From: Vagococcus silagei
Lineage (GTDB): Bacteria > Bacillota > Bacilli > Lactobacillales > Vagococcaceae
DNA: 64,000 nt
Reading direction: 5' to 3'
Assembly (NCBI RefSeq): GCF_004795745.1
Contig: NZ_SDGV01000016.1
Coordinates: forward strand, 1-64,000
This document shows positions 44,784 to 53,310 of this stretch, piece after piece. The position numbers and the translations under genes were made by a program. Within the stretch, counting starts at the first letter, position 1. Each line of letters starts with the position of its first letter. The notes under the pieces were generated by a model. It ran no database searches. It was not told the origin of the DNA and worked only from the letters and a program-made list of their open reading frames with translations.

Positions 44784-45809
44784 ATGAATAAAGTTAAAGC
44801 AGTACAATTAGGTTGCGGAAAAATGTCTAAAGTTTTAGTCAAATATTTAGTTGATCACGGGGTAGAAATTGTTGGTGCAATTGATCCAAATCCAAGTTTA
44901 CTAGGTCAAGACCTAGGAGACTTCGCTGAATTGGGCATGAAAACTGGTGTTAAAATCTCAAATAATACAGAAGAAGTATTAGGCCAATGCGATGCTGATA
45001 TTGCAATAGTCACTGTCTTTAGTTATATGCCTGAAATGTATGATATTTTTGAAACAGTTGCTAAACATGGCGTGAATATTATCACAACATGTGAAGAAGC
45101 AATCTATCCATGGAACACATCACCAATGGAAACAAACAAATTAGATAAACTTGCCAAAGAACACAATATCACCATTACTGGTAGTGGAATGCAAGATCTT
45201 TTTTGGATTAATATGCCCACATTAATGATGGCTGGCATGAATAACATTAAAAAAATCAAAGGTGCTGTCAGCTACAACGTTGAAGAATACGGCTTAGCTT
45301 TGGCTGAAGCACATGGTGCTGGTTATCCATTAACTAAATTTGAAACAGAAATTGCCCAAGCAGAAAGTTTACCATCATATATGTGGAATGCCGCTGAGGG
45401 TATTTGCTCTAAAATGAATTGGACGATTGCTTCTATTTCGCAAAAGAACGTGCCTTTTACTTTAGATGAAGATGTTTATTCGGAAACATTAGGTCGCACA
45501 GTACCTGCTGGGGACGCAATTGGAATGTCTGCTGTCACAACAATTCACACACATCAAGGTATTGAACTTGAAGTTGAATGTATCGGAAAAATTTATCGAG
45601 AAGATGATGGCGATATGTGTGATTGGCATATTACTGGCGAACCAGATATGATATTCAGTTTAGAAAAACCAAATACAGTGGCTCATACATGTGCAACAAC
45701 TGTTAATCGCATTCCAAATGTGATTAATGCACCGGCTGGATTTGTGACTTGCGATAAGTTAGATACGGCAAACTACCTAACTTACCCAATGCAATTTAAT
45801 ATAAATTAA
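44784..45809 (+). CDS. 2,4-diaminopentanoate dehydrogenase family protein
   Basis: The 341-residue NAD(P)-dependent enzyme has a Rossmann start (VQLGCGKMSKVLVKYL, GAIDPNPSL) and a dihydrodipicolinate-reductase-like C-terminal domain (GSGMQDLFWINMP, NVEEYGLALAEAHGAG). It matches the amine dehydrogenases that oxidise 2,4-diaminopentanoate in clostridial ornithine fermentation. No ornithine aminomutase or thiolase gene is nearby, so the substrate here may be a different diamine or amino acid. AGGGGG precedes the ATG, and the MerR-type promoter at 44708 controls it. The gene is monocistronic. Confidence 0.82.
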   Translation: MNKVKAVQLGCGKMSKVLVKYLVDHGVEIVGAIDPNPSLLGQDLGDFAELGMKTGVKISNNTEEVLGQCDADIAIVTVFSYMPEMYDIFETVAKHGVNIITTCEEAIYPWNTSPMETNKLDKLAKEHNITITGSGMQDLFWINMPTLMMAGMNNIKKIKGAVSYNVEEYGLALAEAHGAGYPLTKFETEIAQAESLPSYMWNAAEGICSKMNWTIASISQKNVPFTLDEDVYSETLGRTVPAGDAIGMSAVTTIHTHQGIELEVECIGKIYREDDGDMCDWHITGEPDMIFSLEKPNTVAHTCATTVNRIPNVINAPAGFVTCDKLDTANYLTYPMQFNIN

Positions 45810-45813
45810 TTGA

Positions 45814-45861
45814 AAAGAACGTATCTATGCCTTAGTTTTTCTGGTCATAGATACGTTCTTT
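45814..45861. terminator. Bidirectional intrinsic terminator
   Basis: AAAGAACGTATCTATG (45814-45829) and CATAGATACGTTCTTT (45846-45861) form a perfect 16-bp stem between converging genes, with T-rich flanks on both strands. Confidence 0.9.
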
Positions 45862-45868
45862 CGCTATT

Positions 45869-46141
45869 TTATTTTTTTATAATCATCTCTAGTGCATGTT
45901 GTAGTCTTTCTTGTTGTTCCGCTTCATCAACAACTGGATTTTCAAAACAATCAGTTATATTTTCAGCAATCACCAACCCCATTGTCCGATCAATACTTGA
46001 ACGAACCGCACTAAGCTGTGTCACGATATCAAAGCAATCTTGACCTTCATCAATCATTTTCTGAATACCACGCATTTGCCCTTCTGCTCGTTTAAGTCGA
46101 TTTAAAATTTGTTTACTACACCCTGCTTTTTCTTTATTCAA
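45869..46141 (-). CDS. cstR: CsoR-family repressor, CstR-like persulfide sensor
   Basis: The 90-residue four-helix repressor has ILNRLKRAEGQMRGIQKMI and two cysteines (Cys36 in GQDCFD and Cys65 in ITDCFE). At the position of the copper-ligand His of CsoR there is Asn61 (AENITDC). Loss of that His with retained cysteines marks CstR-type sensors of persulfides. It is the last gene of a rhodanese/CoA-disulfide reductase operon whose promoter has a CsoR-type operator. The start is a TTG with GGAGG 7 nt upstream. Confidence 0.85.
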   Translation of the reverse strand: MNKEKAGCSKQILNRLKRAEGQMRGIQKMIDEGQDCFDIVTQLSAVRSSIDRTMGLVIAENITDCFENPVVDEAEQQERLQHALEMIIKK

Positions 46142-46430
46142 TTGGACCCCTCCACTCCATCATACCGCCTTGAACGTTTATTGCGTTAATACCAAGTTGT
46201 GCTAACATCATACACGCCATTTGTGATCTGCCACCAGATTGACAAACAAGGTAATATGTTTCATCTTGCTTAAACTGGTCCAATGATGTACTTAAACGGC
46301 TCAAGGGTATATTTAAAACATTTGGTATATGTCCTAAATGATATTCATGTTCTTCACGAACATCAATAATATTGATTTTTTTAATTGTCATTAACGCTTC
46401 AAAGTCAGTTTGACTAATTGTTTGACCCAT
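46134..46430 (-). CDS. Single-domain rhodanese
   Basis: The 98-residue sulfurtransferase has IIDVREEHEYHLGHIPNVLNI and the active-site loop VCQSGGRS (catalytic Cys), ending GGMMEWRG. It should carry sulfane sulfur between thiols. The ATG at 46430 with GGAGG 9 nt upstream is preferred to the longer frame beginning at 46478, which would sit inside the upstream gene. Confidence 0.9.
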   Translation of the reverse strand: MGQTISQTDFEALMTIKKINIIDVREEHEYHLGHIPNVLNIPLSRLSTSLDQFKQDETYYLVCQSGGRSQMACMMLAQLGINAINVQGGMMEWRGPIE

Positions 46431-48081
46431 GATAGATAGCCTCCGGTCTAACTGTTCGATACAATGCAAAGCCACCATCCAAATTCTTCGTATTAAAGCC
46501 GTTTTGTTGTAACATTCTTTCTGCTATATAACTTCTTTGTCCACTATGACAACTGATAATATACTCTTGTTTTGAATCTAATTCAGCCATTCTCGCACGC
46601 AATTCATTTAACGGGATATGAACATAACGCTCAAATTGACCTGCTTTAAGTTCGTTATCAGTACGAACATCTAAAACAATTGCACCTTGGTTAATTTTTT
46701 CTTGTAACTCGTGCCATTGGATACCTTGACTCATTCCTTCAATAAGATTTAAACCAGCATAGCCTGCCATATTTACTGGGTCTTTCGCTGATCCGAATGG
46801 TGGAGCATAGGTAAATTCTAATTCAGGTAAATCCTCAATGGTTAAATTTCCTTTGATTGCTGTTGCTATAATGTCAATCCGTTTGTCGATCCCTTTTTGT
46901 CCTGTTGCTTGCGCCCCGTATAACTGACCTGTTTTAGCATCAAATATTACTTTTAAGATCACAGGTGTAGCACCAGGATAATAGCCTGCATGACTCTTGC
47001 CAAAAATATGAACGACTTCTATGTCACGACCTGTCTGTCTTAAAACACGCTCACTTAAACCGGTAGATGCGGCACTCAAATCAAAGACACGGACAATTGC
47101 TGTTCCGATACTACCACGATTTTTTCGTTTTTGACCTGCAATCACATCTGCAACTTGACGACCTTGGCGATTCGCTGGAGACGCTAGCGAAATCAAGGCA
47201 TCTTCATTGGTAATTTGTTGTTTCGTGACAATCGCATCTCCGACAGCATAGATATCATTTTGACTTGTTTGATAGTTTTCATCAACTAAAATACCACCTC
47301 TAAGTCCGAGTTCTAGACCCGCGTCTTTAGCAAGTTGATTTTCTGGGGTCACACCAACTGACAAGATTGTTAAATCGCTATCTAGAATTTGGCCATCCTC
47401 CAAATGAACTTTGCGTCCCGCTTCAGAAAAACCATTAGCGGATTGCCCTACAATCACGCGAATTCCATTTTTTTCAAGCTCTTGTTGAACAAATTTTGCC
47501 ATTTCTTCATCTAATGGTGGTAAAACATGAGGAGCCATTTCAATTAGAGTGACTTCAAGATCTTTCTTACGTAGATTTTCTGCCATCTCCAACCCTATAA
47601 ATCCTGCACCAATTACAATTGCTTTTTTAGGTTGTTGCGTTTCGAATTGTGTCATGATTTGATCTAAATCAGGCACATTCCGCAACGTAAAGACATTTTC
47701 AGCTTCAGCTAAACCAGAAATTGGCGGCACAAAAGGGCGTGCTCCTGGAGATAAAACTAACGCATCATAACTTTCTTGCGTAACATTCCCTTCATGTTGA
47801 ACATGTACCTGTTTATTTTCTACATCAATTTTGAGCACTTCATGATTAGGACGAACATCCAAATTAAAACGTGCTTTCAATGACTGCGGTGTTTGAACTA
47901 ATAATGCATCTCGCTCTTCAATCTCTCCAGACACATAATATGGTAAGCCACAATTTGCAAAAGACACATACGGCCCCTTCTCGAAGATAATAATTTCTGC
48001 TTGTTCATCTAATCGTCTTAATCTCGTTGCAGCGGACATACCACCCGCAACACCACCAATGATTACTATTTTTTTACCCAT
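46414..48081 (-). CDS. CoA-disulfide/persulfide reductase with C-terminal rhodanese domain
   Basis: The 555-residue flavoprotein has a FAD site (KIVIIGGVAGGMSAATRLRR), the redox cysteine in FANCGLPYYVSG (~Cys43), an NAD site (AIVIGAGFIGLEMAENL), YAVGDA and a C-terminal rhodanese domain from about residue 460 with ISCHSGQRS. CoADR-RHD enzymes reduce CoA persulfide and polysulfides to H2S. Together with two rhodaneses and CstR it forms a sulfide/persulfide homeostasis operon like the staphylococcal cst operon. Confidence 0.92.
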   Translation of the reverse strand: MGKKIVIIGGVAGGMSAATRLRRLDEQAEIIIFEKGPYVSFANCGLPYYVSGEIEERDALLVQTPQSLKARFNLDVRPNHEVLKIDVENKQVHVQHEGNVTQESYDALVLSPGARPFVPPISGLAEAENVFTLRNVPDLDQIMTQFETQQPKKAIVIGAGFIGLEMAENLRKKDLEVTLIEMAPHVLPPLDEEMAKFVQQELEKNGIRVIVGQSANGFSEAGRKVHLEDGQILDSDLTILSVGVTPENQLAKDAGLELGLRGGILVDENYQTSQNDIYAVGDAIVTKQQITNEDALISLASPANRQGRQVADVIAGQKRKNRGSIGTAIVRVFDLSAASTGLSERVLRQTGRDIEVVHIFGKSHAGYYPGATPVILKVIFDAKTGQLYGAQATGQKGIDKRIDIIATAIKGNLTIEDLPELEFTYAPPFGSAKDPVNMAGYAGLNLIEGMSQGIQWHELQEKINQGAIVLDVRTDNELKAGQFERYVHIPLNELRARMAELDSKQEYIISCHSGQRSYIAERMLQQNGFNTKNLDGGFALYRTVRPEAIYHGSNN

Positions 48082-48082
48082 C

Positions 48083-48397
48083 TTATTTACCTCTTTTCAC
48101 TGATCCAGTCCATTGATTCATACCCCCACGGATATTTATTGCATCCACGCCTTGAACACGTAGTTTCTTCACTGCTTGTTTACTACGCATACCCGATTGA
48201 CAAATCACATAGACTGGTTCCATTTGTTTTTTATTAAACTGATTAATTTGATTACTTGATAAATGTTTTGCTTGAAAAATATGACCTGCTTGGTATTCTG
48301 ACTGTGTTCTGACATCAAATATTATTGGCTTAGAACCAAGCTTTGCTTCCAATTCTTGTGTTGAAATACTAGGAACTGAATTAAAAAAATTAAACAC
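48083..48397 (-). CDS. Single-domain rhodanese
   Basis: The 104-residue sulfurtransferase has IFDVRTQSEYQAGHI and the active loop ICQSGMRS. The start is a GTG with AGAGGG 7 nt upstream. It is the first gene of the operon that continues with the CoA-persulfide reductase, the second rhodanese and cstR. It is clearly diverged from the rhodanese at 46134, so the two probably have different partners. Confidence 0.9.
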   Translation of the reverse strand: MFNFFNSVPSISTQELEAKLGSKPIIFDVRTQSEYQAGHIFQAKHLSSNQINQFNKKQMEPVYVICQSGMRSKQAVKKLRVQGVDAINIRGGMNQWTGSVKRGK

Positions 48398-48425
48398 AGA
48401 ATATCCCTCTCTCTATAAGTTTTAT

Positions 48426-48468
48426 ATACCTATAGGGGTATAGTATAAAATCTAACAAATTTTGTCAA
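48426..48468 (-). promoter_or_regulatory. CstR-type operator and promoter of the persulfide operon
   Basis: On the minus strand TTGACA (48463-48468), a 17-bp spacer and TACTAT (48440-48445) form the promoter. Just downstream lies ATACCCCTATAGGTAT (48426-48441), a G/C-tract pseudopalindrome of the CsoR/CstR operator type that overlaps the -10. It should be bound by the product of the last gene of the operon. Confidence 0.82.
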
Positions 48469-48471
48469 CAG

Positions 48472-48506
48472 AAAAAGACTTTCAGATGATTGATGTCATC
48501 TAAAAG
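48472..48506 (-). terminator. Intrinsic terminator after the LacI gene
   Basis: CTTTCAGATGA (48479-48489) and TCATCTAAAAG (48496-48506) form an 11-bp stem followed on the minus strand by TCTTTTTC. Confidence 0.85.
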
Positions 48507-48519
48507 CCTTCATTCTTTC

Positions 48520-49506
48520 TTAATGCGCTAAATTCGCAACACTATTGCCGATTTTAACTGACGTTTCAATTTTTACGTCTTTTGGTATTTCTTTAAAATT
48601 AATACGATCATACAGAAGTTTCGCAACTGTGCGTCCGACATCACGATGATGAAAATCAACCGTTGTTAGCAACGGAAAAAGATAGCGACTTGTGTTATAC
48701 CCACCAAAGCCAGCAATCGAAATTTCTTTTCCAATCGCTAGATCCAGCTCTTGCGCTGCATTATATAACCCCGCTGCAATTTGATCTGTTGCTGCAACAT
48801 ATAACGACGATTCTGGTTTTTTCAATATTTTTAAACCCGTTTCGTATGCATCGTCGAGCGTAAAACTTGTTTGAACTTCTTGTACTGAGACGCCAGATTC
48901 CTCAAACGTCTCCACAACGCCTCTTTTTCTCTGAACTCCTACAGGTATGTTTTGCTCAGCCACACCTAGAAACGTAATACTTTTGTGTTCATAAGACAGT
49001 AAAGCTTCTGCTAATTGTTTGCCTGCAAGATAATTATCATGGCCAACGGTATAAACATGATTATTATTTTGCCCTACAAAAATGATAGGAATCGAATGCT
49101 CTTTTGAAATTGAACAATGTTCACTTGTTACATTAGATGATAAAACAATAATGCCTGCCACATTATTTTGGACAAGACTGTATAGACTATTTATTTCACG
49201 TTGATCGTCTAATTCCGTATTAATCAATAAAATTTGCAAACCATGTTTACGTAGTTCACAATCAATTCCATCTAGTTTTTCCATGACAGAAGGTAAATCC
49301 ATCCTTGGAATAATGACACCCACATAGCTGCTCTCTTCAGCTTTTAAATTTCGTGCAAACGAGTTCGGAATATAATTATATTTTTTAATGACCGCTGCAA
49401 TTTTTTTTGCCGCTGCATCACTTACGTATCCTTGATTTAAATATCTTGAAACGGTACTACTGGATACACCAGATTCTGAAGCAATTTGTTTTATCGTTAC
49501 TTTCAC
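48520..49506 (-). CDS. LacI-family transcriptional regulator
   Basis: The 328-residue regulator has a LacI headpiece (TIKQIASESGVSSSTVSRYLNQGYVSD), a hinge (FARNLKAEESS) and a periplasmic-binding-like effector domain. Its closest look is to sucrose/beta-glucoside-type repressors, but no sugar genes are adjacent, so its target is elsewhere or lost. The start is a GTG with AAGGGG 9 nt upstream. Confidence 0.9.
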   Translation of the reverse strand: MKVTIKQIASESGVSSSTVSRYLNQGYVSDAAAKKIAAVIKKYNYIPNSFARNLKAEESSYVGVIIPRMDLPSVMEKLDGIDCELRKHGLQILLINTELDDQREINSLYSLVQNNVAGIIVLSSNVTSEHCSISKEHSIPIIFVGQNNNHVYTVGHDNYLAGKQLAEALLSYEHKSITFLGVAEQNIPVGVQRKRGVVETFEESGVSVQEVQTSFTLDDAYETGLKILKKPESSLYVAATDQIAAGLYNAAQELDLAIGKEISIAGFGGYNTSRYLFPLLTTVDFHHRDVGRTVAKLLYDRINFKEIPKDVKIETSVKIGNSVANLAH

Positions 49507-49631
49507 AGTTCCAATCCCCTTTGTCTATCTACACAATATCCCTCCAAATCCCTATCGTGTAATATCTAATAATTTTTGTCACTGATTCAAAAACATCATA
49601 ACAAATTTTTCGGCTATTTGTAAAAAACATA

Positions 49632-49664
49632 AAAAAGGAATCTAAAAGTTTATCTCTAGATTCC
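49632..49664 (-). terminator. Intrinsic terminator
   Basis: GGAATCTA (49637-49644) and TAGATTCC (49657-49664) form an 8-bp stem followed on the minus strand by a run of six T. It ends the divergent LacI-like gene's transcript. Confidence 0.8.
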
Positions 49665-49700
49665 CCTATTATATAGAAATAAACTAATTTTTCATTACGA

Positions 49701-50639
49701 TTAAACAACCTTACGAACAAATACATGGTCTAACAATTCATACATTTGAACTGTTCTTTTTTTAAGTAAATGATCCATACTCTCTAAAGCAAAATCAGAA
49801 ACAGCATAAGTCGGTAGTGCAATAATCGAATATTTTTCATTTTTTGTATCCAAAATATCAATCACAACCGAATTTTCAGCCAATTTATCATTTTGAATAA
49901 ATAATTCTTTAGATAAACCATCCGTTAGTTCTGAACCCTTAGTCAGAATAATCTTCGGCTGACTATTTTTTCTTGTTAATAAGATATTGTTTAAAATATC
50001 ACTACTATTAGCTCCTGTAAAGTGTTCTAATTCTTCAACATTCCAACCATTAATATTTTCGTCCATTTGTTCTTCATTTAAAGTTGCATACACCACATCA
50101 GTAGAATCAATTTTGATGACCTCTTCATAACCAACTTTTGTAAACGGGTCGTTTGTAAAAAATTGAGCATGTTGCTGCATTGAAACGTATTGACTACAGC
50201 AGACAATAGGACCATATTCTTGATATAGTTCAATATCACTCCAGTTATTCTCCATTGTAAACATGACCATCCCTGAAACAATATTTTCTTTCATCATTTC
50301 TAAGAAACTTGTCTCACGCTCTTTATCTCCTTTAGTTTGCATAATCACAAGTTTATATCCGAACGATTCTGCCTTAAGTTCTGCTTTTTCAACCGCTTCT
50401 AGCATACCACTATCACTTAAGCTTCTAATAAGTAACCCTAATGTAACTTTATTTTCTTTATTATTGGAAATTGTTGCAACTTTCTGTTGTAACTCCTCAA
50501 AAGAATAATCTAGTGATTCCATTGTTGCCTTGATAAGACTACGTTTTTTATCCGTTAGGTAGCTTGACATCATGAAATATTTTATCACTGAATTTTCAGA
50601 AAGATGCGCTTCTTTTGCGATATGTTTTATTCTTTTCAT
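49701..50639 (-). CDS. Divergent LacI-like transcriptional regulator
   Basis: The 312-residue protein starts with a LacI-like helix-turn-helix (RIKHIAKEAHLSENSVIKYFMMSSYLTDK); the 'TVSR' of the recognition helix is replaced by 'SVIK'. A binding-protein-like domain follows (VTLGLLIRSLSDSG, GYKLVIMQTKGDKE), but the usual LacI signature turns are weak and the C-terminus is short. It is a regulator of unknown target, beside another LacI protein and a long AT-rich gap. Confidence 0.7.
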   Translation of the reverse strand: MKRIKHIAKEAHLSENSVIKYFMMSSYLTDKKRSLIKATMESLDYSFEELQQKVATISNNKENKVTLGLLIRSLSDSGMLEAVEKAELKAESFGYKLVIMQTKGDKERETSFLEMMKENIVSGMVMFTMENNWSDIELYQEYGPIVCCSQYVSMQQHAQFFTNDPFTKVGYEEVIKIDSTDVVYATLNEEQMDENINGWNVEELEHFTGANSSDILNNILLTRKNSQPKIILTKGSELTDGLSKELFIQNDKLAENSVVIDILDTKNEKYSIIALPTYAVSDFALESMDHLLKKRTVQMYELLDHVFVRKVV

Positions 50640-50657
50640 TATTTATTCCCCCAAAAT

Positions 50658-50717
50658 CCGGAAATAAATCCCGGTATCGTTGCCACATAATATAACCCAC
50701 AGCTTATTTGATGTCAA
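50658..50717 (-). promoter_or_regulatory. Promoter and possible operator of the LacI-like gene
   Basis: TTGACA (50712-50717), a 17-bp spacer and TATATT (50689-50694) on the minus strand. In the leader lies CCGG-N9-CCGG (50658-50674), a GC-rich palindrome in AT-rich surroundings and a plausible autoregulatory operator. Confidence 0.65.
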
Positions 50718-50719
50718 CA

Positions 50720-51440
50720 GACGAAAACAGGAGTTGAAAGTGAAATTTTATGCTAAAATATGGATTTTCAATTATGAATAATATCGTAACATTCGTTCAA
50801 AACATACATTATATACGTTTATTTATTTAATGTCTCTTTAGGTTTTGTTCGGGTGTGCCGATACACCAAATATCAAAATGAAGCGTTTTAATCATTAGTT
50901 TTAAAAGGTTTTAATAAAATTTATTATAAAAAAAGAATTTATATTCTAAAAAACTTCCCTCCCAAAAACACGAACATTACTCTTTAAAATAATTCCTTTG
51001 TGATATTTATATTTAATACATTAAACATACCATATAAGAACAATTAACTGAATATTCTTTTTAATTAATTTGTATTTAAAACACAATCAACGCACGCAAT
51101 AGTTAACTTTTATTAGCAATATTTTTCTGATGTTTTTTCATAAAAATAGTTATTAAAAAAATATTTAGAAAAATTTAGGAGATAATCGATATAACGAAAC
51201 TCTTAACAAAAAGAACTTATCTATCCCACTTTGTTATCGTTTTCCTAAATCATTTTATTTATTCAACATTAGAAAAACAAAATGATATTCTCAGCAAAAA
51301 TTAATAAGATATCATCATATAAATACGTCTAATATCCTTAATAGGACACATCAATTAAGTTTCTTCATTAGACATAACGCTTGTTTTTGACTAATTGTAC
51401 TTTAAAACGTCGAATACTCGCTAATTTTAATATCATGTAT
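50720..51440. other. AT-rich gene-free stretch
   Basis: About 0.7 kb with very low G+C holds no open frame with a ribosome binding site longer than a dozen codons. The only local structure seen is GGTGT-GCCGAT-ACACC (50852-50867). No tRNA, transposase remnant or riboswitch motif was recognised. It may be the scar of lost accessory genes. Confidence 0.6.
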
Positions 51441-51441
51441 C

Positions 51442-51483
51442 AAAAAAAATCATTCCTTACTTTATACTTGTAAGAAATGATTT
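51442..51483 (-). terminator. Intrinsic terminator
   Basis: AAATCATTCCTTAC (51447-51460) and GTAAGAAATGATTT (51470-51483) form a 14-bp stem with one mismatch, followed by eight T on the minus strand. Confidence 0.9.
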
Positions 51484-51488
51484 TTTTA

Positions 51489-52043
51489 TTATAAGTCCAA
51501 TGCTTTTAACTTAAATCTAAAGATGAATTGTTCGTTTTCTTTAATTCTTTTTGGCTCACCCAAAAGCTCCATTCGTCCTGAATATACGAAGCGTCCTGCT
51601 TCTTTAGAATTCAAACGTTCAAAGAGATGAATATTGACTCTATTTTTTTCAACATTGGCTAATGTTTTATTTGGTGCTTTACTAATTTTTTGATCACCTT
51701 TTAGACCCATGCCAGTAAATAATAATTTACCACGACGCCAATAATCATGATAGCGATCATCAAAATGATCAACAAACAATACTATTGAGTTTGTCGCATG
51801 CGAGCGACGGATTTTAGATTGTGGTGAACATTTGAAATGCTCACTGATTGTTTCATTATCATACAATGTCCCCACTTTAAACATCTCTAACATTGTCTCT
51901 GCTTGCTCATTTCGCCAATTTGTTACTTCGGCAATATCAAATTCTTTACCCAGATTATCTTTACTCGGACACCCTTGCTCAAGTAACTCTTTCAATACAG
52001 TTGACGGAATCTCTAATGTTTCCATTAATTCTTTTTTATTCAT
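51489..52043 (-). CDS. Stand-alone SRA-like DNA-modification reader with N-terminal HTH
   Basis: The 184-residue protein starts with a small helix-turn-helix of the MerR/terminase-small-subunit type (residues 1-48: KELMETLEIPSTVLKELLEQG, FDIAEVTNWR). Residues 55-184 match the SRA-like domain otherwise fused to HNH nucleases of modification-dependent restriction (ScoMcrA-like): IRRSHATNSIVLFVDHFDD, LLFTGMGLKGDQ, NKTLAN, NIHLFER, and a final strand FIFRFKLKAL. No nuclease domain or HNH gene is adjacent. It could be a decayed restriction reader, a regulator sensing modified DNA, or an anti-phage module. GAGAGG precedes the ATG. Confidence 0.65.
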   Translation of the reverse strand: MNKKELMETLEIPSTVLKELLEQGCPSKDNLGKEFDIAEVTNWRNEQAETMLEMFKVGTLYDNETISEHFKCSPQSKIRRSHATNSIVLFVDHFDDRYHDYWRRGKLLFTGMGLKGDQKISKAPNKTLANVEKNRVNIHLFERLNSKEAGRFVYSGRMELLGEPKRIKENEQFIFRFKLKALDL

Positions 52044-52163
52044 TGTTCCAAACCTCTCTATGTGAAATCTAAGTTGTTAAATAACACTATCTACTTCATA
52101 ATAGGCCTTTGTCTAACGCTCGTCTACCTTTATTAGAAAAACTCATGACAACTTTAATTTAAA

Positions 52164-52490
52164 TCAGGCAATCATCCTAATAACAGCTAATGAAACCATG
52201 CCCACTAAAACAATCACTAATAAATTCTTCGAAATAATAGCGCTAACGACTGTCGGAATTGAGGCAATTAGTTCGGGCACATTAATTGAAGGTAAATGAC
52301 CTAAATTTTGCTCAAACAAACCACTAAACCATAAAGCAGACATAATCACAATCGGTACGAAACTTAAAAATTCAACAACCTTATCGGATAATTTCATTCT
52401 CTTTAATAAGAAAAATGGCAGAACGCGTGAAGTCCATGTGGCTATCCCGCAGCCAATAATTGTTAACAATACAAAATTAAAAGAAGGCAT
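52164..52490 (-). CDS. azlD: Branched-chain amino acid exporter subunit AzlD
   Basis: The 108-residue membrane protein has three to four helices and the AzlD pattern ATWTSRVLPFFLLKR and LSFVPIVIMSALWFSGLF. With AzlC it exports branched-chain amino acids. Its start overlaps azlC by 14 bp. Confidence 0.9.
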   Translation of the reverse strand: MPSFNFVLLTIIGCGIATWTSRVLPFFLLKRMKLSDKVVEFLSFVPIVIMSALWFSGLFEQNLGHLPSINVPELIASIPTVVSAIISKNLLVIVLVGMVSLAVIRMIA

Positions 52491-53184
52491 GTTTAATCAC
52501 TACTCCTATCCCACACCCAAGAAGGGTTACTAATACAATCAATAAATTAACAGGAATAAAAATCATTCCCACATAAATTAACGCAAGTGTGATACCGACC
52601 AATATAAATTGCAAATTCAAATTCATTTTACGATCAGAAATCATTTGGAGAATTAAAAGACCGATAAACATTGCCATTAATGCGAAATCTAACCCTAGTT
52701 TTTCCGGACTACCGATAAAATTACCTAAAATAGCACCTAGAAACGAAGACAGCACCCACGTACTGTACGAAATCATATTTGTCGTATTCATCCAAGGAAA
52801 ACTCAGTCGACGATCGGTAAAATTTAATTTATTCATTGCTAACGCGAAACTTTCATCTGTTAGAAGCGTCCCCAACCATAGATTCTTTCCTAAACTATAT
52901 TCTGTAAAGTACGGTGCTAACGTCATACTCATCAAAATCATTCGAGAGTTTACTAAAAATGTCGAAAAAACAATTGATAATATGGGACTGTGACTTGCCA
53001 GCATTCCGACTGTTATAAATTGTGCTGAACCACCATATACAATTAAAGACATTAAAAAAATTAACCATGGACTTAAACCTGCCGCCCTTCCAACAACCCC
53101 AAACGCAACACCAATCCCTATATATCCAAAGACCGTTGGCAACGTCTCTTTGACGGCCGATCGGACATCTAACTCTTCACTCAC
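52477..53184 (-). CDS. azlC: Branched-chain amino acid exporter subunit AzlC
   Basis: The 235-residue membrane permease has about seven helices and the AzlC signatures ETLPTVFGYIGIGVAFGVVGRAAG (split here), YGGSAQFITVGML and LLTDESFALAMNK. The frame opens at a GTG at 53193 that lies on the ribosome binding site; the GTG at 53184, 8 nt after AAGGAG, is chosen. It is divergent from an XRE-cupin regulator, a common azlCD partner. Confidence 0.9.
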   Translation of the reverse strand: MSEELDVRSAVKETLPTVFGYIGIGVAFGVVGRAAGLSPWLIFLMSLIVYGGSAQFITVGMLASHSPILSIVFSTFLVNSRMILMSMTLAPYFTEYSLGKNLWLGTLLTDESFALAMNKLNFTDRRLSFPWMNTTNMISYSTWVLSSFLGAILGNFIGSPEKLGLDFALMAMFIGLLILQMISDRKMNLNLQFILVGITLALIYVGMIFIPVNLLIVLVTLLGCGIGVVIKHAFF

Positions 53185-53310
53185 TGGACACACTCCTTCT
53201 AATTTCTTATTATTAAGTTATGTAAATAAAATATTTGCCCTATTTTAATTTTTTCAGATATAATAAGTCTATTAAAATAAATTTTAGTTCATTAAAACAA
53301 ACATGATTTT

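Noticed and set aside
49529-49726. 65-codon minus-strand open frame
   Set aside because: It overlaps the 3' end and terminator of the LacI-like gene in another frame and has no ribosome binding site.
50730-50839. Short plus-strand frames of 12 and 18 codons
   Set aside because: Binding sites are weak or absent and the peptides show no features; most likely chance in AT-rich DNA.
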